Assembly (NCBI GenBank): GCA_902794115.1
Contig: CADBGD010000047.1
Span: forward strand, 1-36,571
Length of the DNA stretch: 36,571 nt
Source: Oscillospiraceae bacterium
GTDB lineage: Bacteria > Bacillota > Clostridia > Saccharofermentanales > Saccharofermentanaceae
Direction: 5' to 3'
Position 1 is the stretch's first letter, and each line of letters begins with the position of its first letter. Positions 33,891-36,571 of this stretch are shown here, piece by piece. The notes beneath the pieces were generated by a model that saw nothing but the letters and a program-made list of their open reading frames with translations, had not been told where the DNA came from and made no database searches. Both the position numbers and the translations under genes were made by a program.

Positions 33891-35450
33891 ATGGAGCGCG
33901 CCTATTTATGTCCAAAATGCAAGGCAGAAGTGATCCTCGATGAGGGATCTTCTTCTGCCTGCTGTTTTTGCGGGACTTCTTTTTCGGAAAACGATATTCT
34001 CCTTCGTCCCGATGCCGGCTTTTATATCCACGATCTAAAGCGCGAGAGAAAAGAAGTCATACGATGCCTGGAATGCGGAAAGGATATGGTAAAGGGAAGC
34101 CTCTCCTCAAATAAGATCTCCCACTGTCTTTATTGCGGAAGTGAGGAACTTATTTCAGACACTGGAGATGTGGCGGTGCCGGAAGAGGGTACCTGCATTC
34201 CGTTTTCCTGTAGCAGAAAAGAGGCGGAAACCGAGTACCTTTCCGCGATAAAGCGTGGTAAATTCCGGCTTCCGGGTTCCCATGCCAAAGCTTATGTGGA
34301 GGATATCACGCCGGCCTATGTTCCGTGCCTGTTTTATGACTATCACGTCTATGCCAGCGCGATCTTAAGTGTGGTTCCCTACGTCAAGTCTCCCCGGAAT
34401 ATCGGAGAGAAGATGCTGGGCGTTTTTCTTCTGAATGATTTTTCTCTGGAAAAGACCGATAATTCCACGACACCCTATGCGAAAAATGTGGGCGGGGAAA
34501 TGGCCTGGAAAGGCATTCCTCTTTGCGGAAGTACTGCGATTACCCGAGAGCGTTTCCTGCAGATATCGCCTATAAAGGTTTCGGCAAATGCATCGGAGAA
34601 AGAAACCACATCGGGTATGGAAAAGGAAGCGGTGATCCTGGGCCTTGACCGTCCGGCGTCTGAACTTTCGGATTATTTTGGAAGATTGATCCGCGACTAT
34701 GTAAAGGAATGCCTGATCACCACGAATCTGGATAACTTTGCGATCAGTTCGTTTGTGGATAGTACAGAGTATCAGCCGGCGATGAGTCAGCTGATCTACA
34801 TACCTGTCTGGATGGTAAAGATCAGAAAGAAAGACCACTTTATCAGCTGGTATATGAATGCAATCTCCGGCCAGAGTTGTGTTCTGGAGACGGAAAGTGT
34901 CACGGAAGCCCCTCTTCCGCAGCAGGATCAGTCCCTGAAGAGCATGAGTAAAAAGAAGATCAAGAAGTTTACGATCGATGATTTCGGCGGAGAGGACCGG
35001 CTGGTAAATTACCGGACATACATGAACGATAACATGGCCTCGGCCATCACTGCAGAGATGACCCTGAATGAGATGTCTGCGGATAAGAGCCTTCTGCATC
35101 TGGAAAAAGTGACGAGAAGAAGTGCCGTGATCGCGGTGCCGGAAATTAAGGAAGCGTTTCAGGTGGAGGCGGAAAAAGCACTGGAGGAGAGTAAGCTGAC
35201 TCCGATCCCCAGCGCACCGGTACCCCTTCCCGCAGAGCATTCCCCGCTTTATAACATGAAAGCGGAAGCGATGGAAAGATCTTTGGGAAGAGGTCAGAGA
35301 CTTCCTCAGAGACCGGTAAACCGCCGGGTCGGAAACGAAGAGCAGTTCGACCACAGTGACGACACTCATGAAAGTCTGGCGGTCGAAATCGGATTGTCGG
35401 ATCTTCCGGAATTCGATCCAAACGGACCGAATCCGTTCCGGAAAAACTGA
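33891..35450 (+). CDS. Double zinc-ribbon paralogue of the preceding giant protein
   Basis: The 519-residue protein repeats the architecture of its neighbour. The first ribbon is at the same positions (Cys7/Cys10 with Cys24/Cys27, in CPKC and CCFC) and the second at Cys59/Cys62 with Cys79/Cys82. The core shows MAWKGIPLCG, YIPVWMVK and YMNAISGQS, matching WQGIP, YPIWYM and AMNGQNG of the larger protein. It lacks the long disordered extension but ends in the same tail, DLPEFDPNGPNPFRKN. No membrane segment is seen. It starts 17 bases after the previous stop with no clear Shine-Dalgarno (CTGTAGAAAT before ATG), so translation may depend on coupling. Function unknown. Confidence 0.85.
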   Translation: MERAYLCPKCKAEVILDEGSSSACCFCGTSFSENDILLRPDAGFYIHDLKRERKEVIRCLECGKDMVKGSLSSNKISHCLYCGSEELISDTGDVAVPEEGTCIPFSCSRKEAETEYLSAIKRGKFRLPGSHAKAYVEDITPAYVPCLFYDYHVYASAILSVVPYVKSPRNIGEKMLGVFLLNDFSLEKTDNSTTPYAKNVGGEMAWKGIPLCGSTAITRERFLQISPIKVSANASEKETTSGMEKEAVILGLDRPASELSDYFGRLIRDYVKECLITTNLDNFAISSFVDSTEYQPAMSQLIYIPVWMVKIRKKDHFISWYMNAISGQSCVLETESVTEAPLPQQDQSLKSMSKKKIKKFTIDDFGGEDRLVNYRTYMNDNMASAITAEMTLNEMSADKSLLHLEKVTRRSAVIAVPEIKEAFQVEAEKALEESKLTPIPSAPVPLPAEHSPLYNMKAEAMERSLGRGQRLPQRPVNRRVGNEEQFDHSDDTHESLAVEIGLSDLPEFDPNGPNPFRKN

Positions 35451-35506
35451 GTGGAATGATCCGAAGAACGAAGACAAATCAGTAAAGAGGAACGAAGAAT
35501 AGAATG

Positions 35507-35549
35507 AACAAAGTGCGATGCAGTTTTCACTGCACCGCACTTTGTTTTT
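35507..35549. terminator. Strong intrinsic terminator after the zinc-ribbon genes
   Basis: AACAAAGTGCG-A-TGCAG and CTGCA-C-CGCACTTTGTT form an 11+5 bp stem with one mismatch and a TTTTCA loop, ending in TTTTTC. It is clearly a terminator for the plus-strand genes. On the minus strand the T-run is weaker but it could also serve the beta-glucosidase gene. Confidence 0.85.
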
Positions 35550-35585
35550 CTCTCCCGGAAATCCTGTTTCCGTTTACACCCTTTC

Positions 35586-36571
35586 TTAATTCCAGATGGA
35601 TTCTCCGTTACTTGCGATCACATCGCGGTACCAGTAAGCCGAATCTTTCAGCGTGCGCTTCTGGGTCTGGTAGTTCACATGAACCAGGCCGAAACGGGCG
35701 TCATAACCAATGCCCCACTCGAAGTTATCCATGAAGGACCAGTAGATATATCCGGCCAGCGGGATACCGTCTTCGCCGGCCTTTAAGAAGGCACGAAGAT
35801 AACGTGTGGTAAAATCGATCCGCTGCGGATCATGAACCTTGCCGTCAAGATGGACATAGTCCACATTGGCACAGCCGTTTTCCGTGATCATGACCGGTAC
35901 CTTATAACGCTCATAGAAGAAGCGTGCAGACCAGTAAAGCACATCCGGGGTGATCGCCCAGTTGATGGCCGTGATCGGCTCGCCGACCAGACCGTCCTTG
36001 GCATCGGAAGCAGCCAGTTCTTTCATATCACGCATAGCGGTATAGATATTGCATCCGTAAAAATCCAGCGGAGAAGAAATCAGTTCCCATTCTTCCTTCG
36101 TAAACTCCGGCAGATCGTCACCGAAGAATTCTTTGGCGCCTTCCGGGAATCTTCCCAGGAAGATCGGATCCGACCACCAGGAATTGGAGAAGAGATATCC
36201 GTCGCCATCGAAGGCAAAGGACTTGGCTCTTGCTTTTTCGATCGCTTCCTCTGAATCGTTATCCGGAATAAACGTCGGACCTGTAGGTGCATAAGCAATC
36301 TTCGGTTCCTTCTTTGCATTTTCCCGGATCACTTTTACAGCTGTACCATGGGAAAGAAGAACATGCTTGGTCATGACAAGCAGATCCCGGTCACACATCT
36401 TCAGGAAAGGCGCATGGGCGCCGGTATAGTATCCCAGACCCAGGAAGATCTGCGGTTCATTAATGGTGAACCAGTACTTGACCCGGTCGGAAAGTGCATC
36501 CACGATGATCTTCGTATAGCGTTCAAACCAGGAAACGATATCCGGATTCATCCAGCCGCCACGGTCAAAGA
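35586..36571 (-). CDS. Family 1 glycoside hydrolase, beta-glucosidase-like (5' part beyond the window)
   Basis: The frame is open to the right edge (FDRGGWMNPD at the cut), so only the last 328 or so residues are present; the family is about 450-480 long. GH1 markers are both visible: the acid/base Glu in YWFTINEPQIF and the nucleophile Glu in PVMITENGC. The C-terminal GYIYWSFMDNFEWGIGYDARFGLVHV is typical of the family, with FEW contacting the sugar. It should hydrolyse beta-glucosides or 6-phospho-beta-glucosides; there is no visible evidence to choose between them. It is convergent with the zinc-ribbon genes and shares their terminator region. Confidence 0.93.
   Translation of the reverse strand, partial: FDRGGWMNPDIVSWFERYTKIIVDALSDRVKYWFTINEPQIFLGLGYYTGAHAPFLKMCDRDLLVMTKHVLLSHGTAVKVIRENAKKEPKIAYAPTGPTFIPDNDSEEAIEKARAKSFAFDGDGYLFSNSWWSDPIFLGRFPEGAKEFFGDDLPEFTKEEWELISSPLDFYGCNIYTAMRDMKELAASDAKDGLVGEPITAINWAITPDVLYWSARFFYERYKVPVMITENGCANVDYVHLDGKVHDPQRIDFTTRYLRAFLKAGEDGIPLAGYIYWSFMDNFEWGIGYDARFGLVHVNYQTQKRTLKDSAYWYRDVIASNGESIWN

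Noticed and set aside
35504-35734. A small plus-strand open frame of 76 codons after the zinc-ribbon genes
   Set aside because: It begins inside the terminator hairpin and then runs antisense to the beta-glucosidase gene.

Overview
The window looks like the chromosome of a low-to-mid GC Gram-positive anaerobe of the class Clostridia, probably host- or gut-associated. The evidence is: strong AGGAGG-type ribosome binding sites, sigma-A promoters of TTGACA/TATAAT type, short intrinsic terminators between convergent genes, cell-wall-anchored surface proteins with pilin-like isopeptide domains, and Firmicutes housekeeping genes (tmcAL, pcrA, prfC, folC, thrC, malQ, glpK). I cannot name a genus from sequence alone. 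I saw no tRNA, rRNA, CRISPR array, insertion sequence or phage gene, and no stretch over 300 bases without a gene.

Layout. (1) 1-8568 holds two surface adhesins (the first cut by the left edge) around a core of tmcAL (minus strand), an unknown membrane-anchored protein and a CmpB-like membrane protein. Perfect or near-perfect hairpins separate the convergent pairs. (2) 8838-15708 is a plus-strand block: PcrA helicase, two HD-domain nucleotide phosphohydrolases (dGTPase-like and YfbR-like), and a large membrane-anchored glucosaminidase. (3) 15710-21880 continues on the plus strand: a cohesin-like/cadherin-like membrane protein whose 5' end looks broken, a GtrA-family membrane protein, FolC, a TPR membrane protein and threonine synthase. 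A near-consensus promoter lies inside folC. (4) 21890-23503 is prfC (RF3) on the minus strand; its terminator is buried in the 3' end of thrC. (5) 23673-28535 is a plus-strand run: NYN-LOTUS protein, malQ (TTG start overlapping the previous stop), glpK and an AEC-family transporter (GTG start overlapping the previous stop). (6) 28600-29691 is a GNAT acetyltransferase fusion on the minus strand. It is divergent from two tandem zinc-ribbon paralogues (29809-33873 and 33891-35450), and the two promoters are physically interlocked. (7) 35586 to the right edge is a partial GH1 beta-glucosidase on the minus strand.

The best candidate for an undescribed system is the zinc-ribbon pair. Both proteins start with the same double Cys4 module, share a core with W-[QK]-G-I-P and MN-x-x-x-GQ-type motifs, and end in the same short tail (DLP-x-x-DP-x-GP-x-PF). 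One of them carries a roughly 950-residue low-complexity, charged, tryptophan-punctuated extension. The shared terminal tail suggests docking to a common partner, and the interlocked divergent promoters suggest that their expression is played off against the acetyltransferase fusion. Function is unknown. The second point worth attention is the cohesin-like gene at 15764-17155: its reading frame continues upstream of its only start codon but has no signal peptide, and two in-frame stops separate it from a signal-peptide-like remnant.
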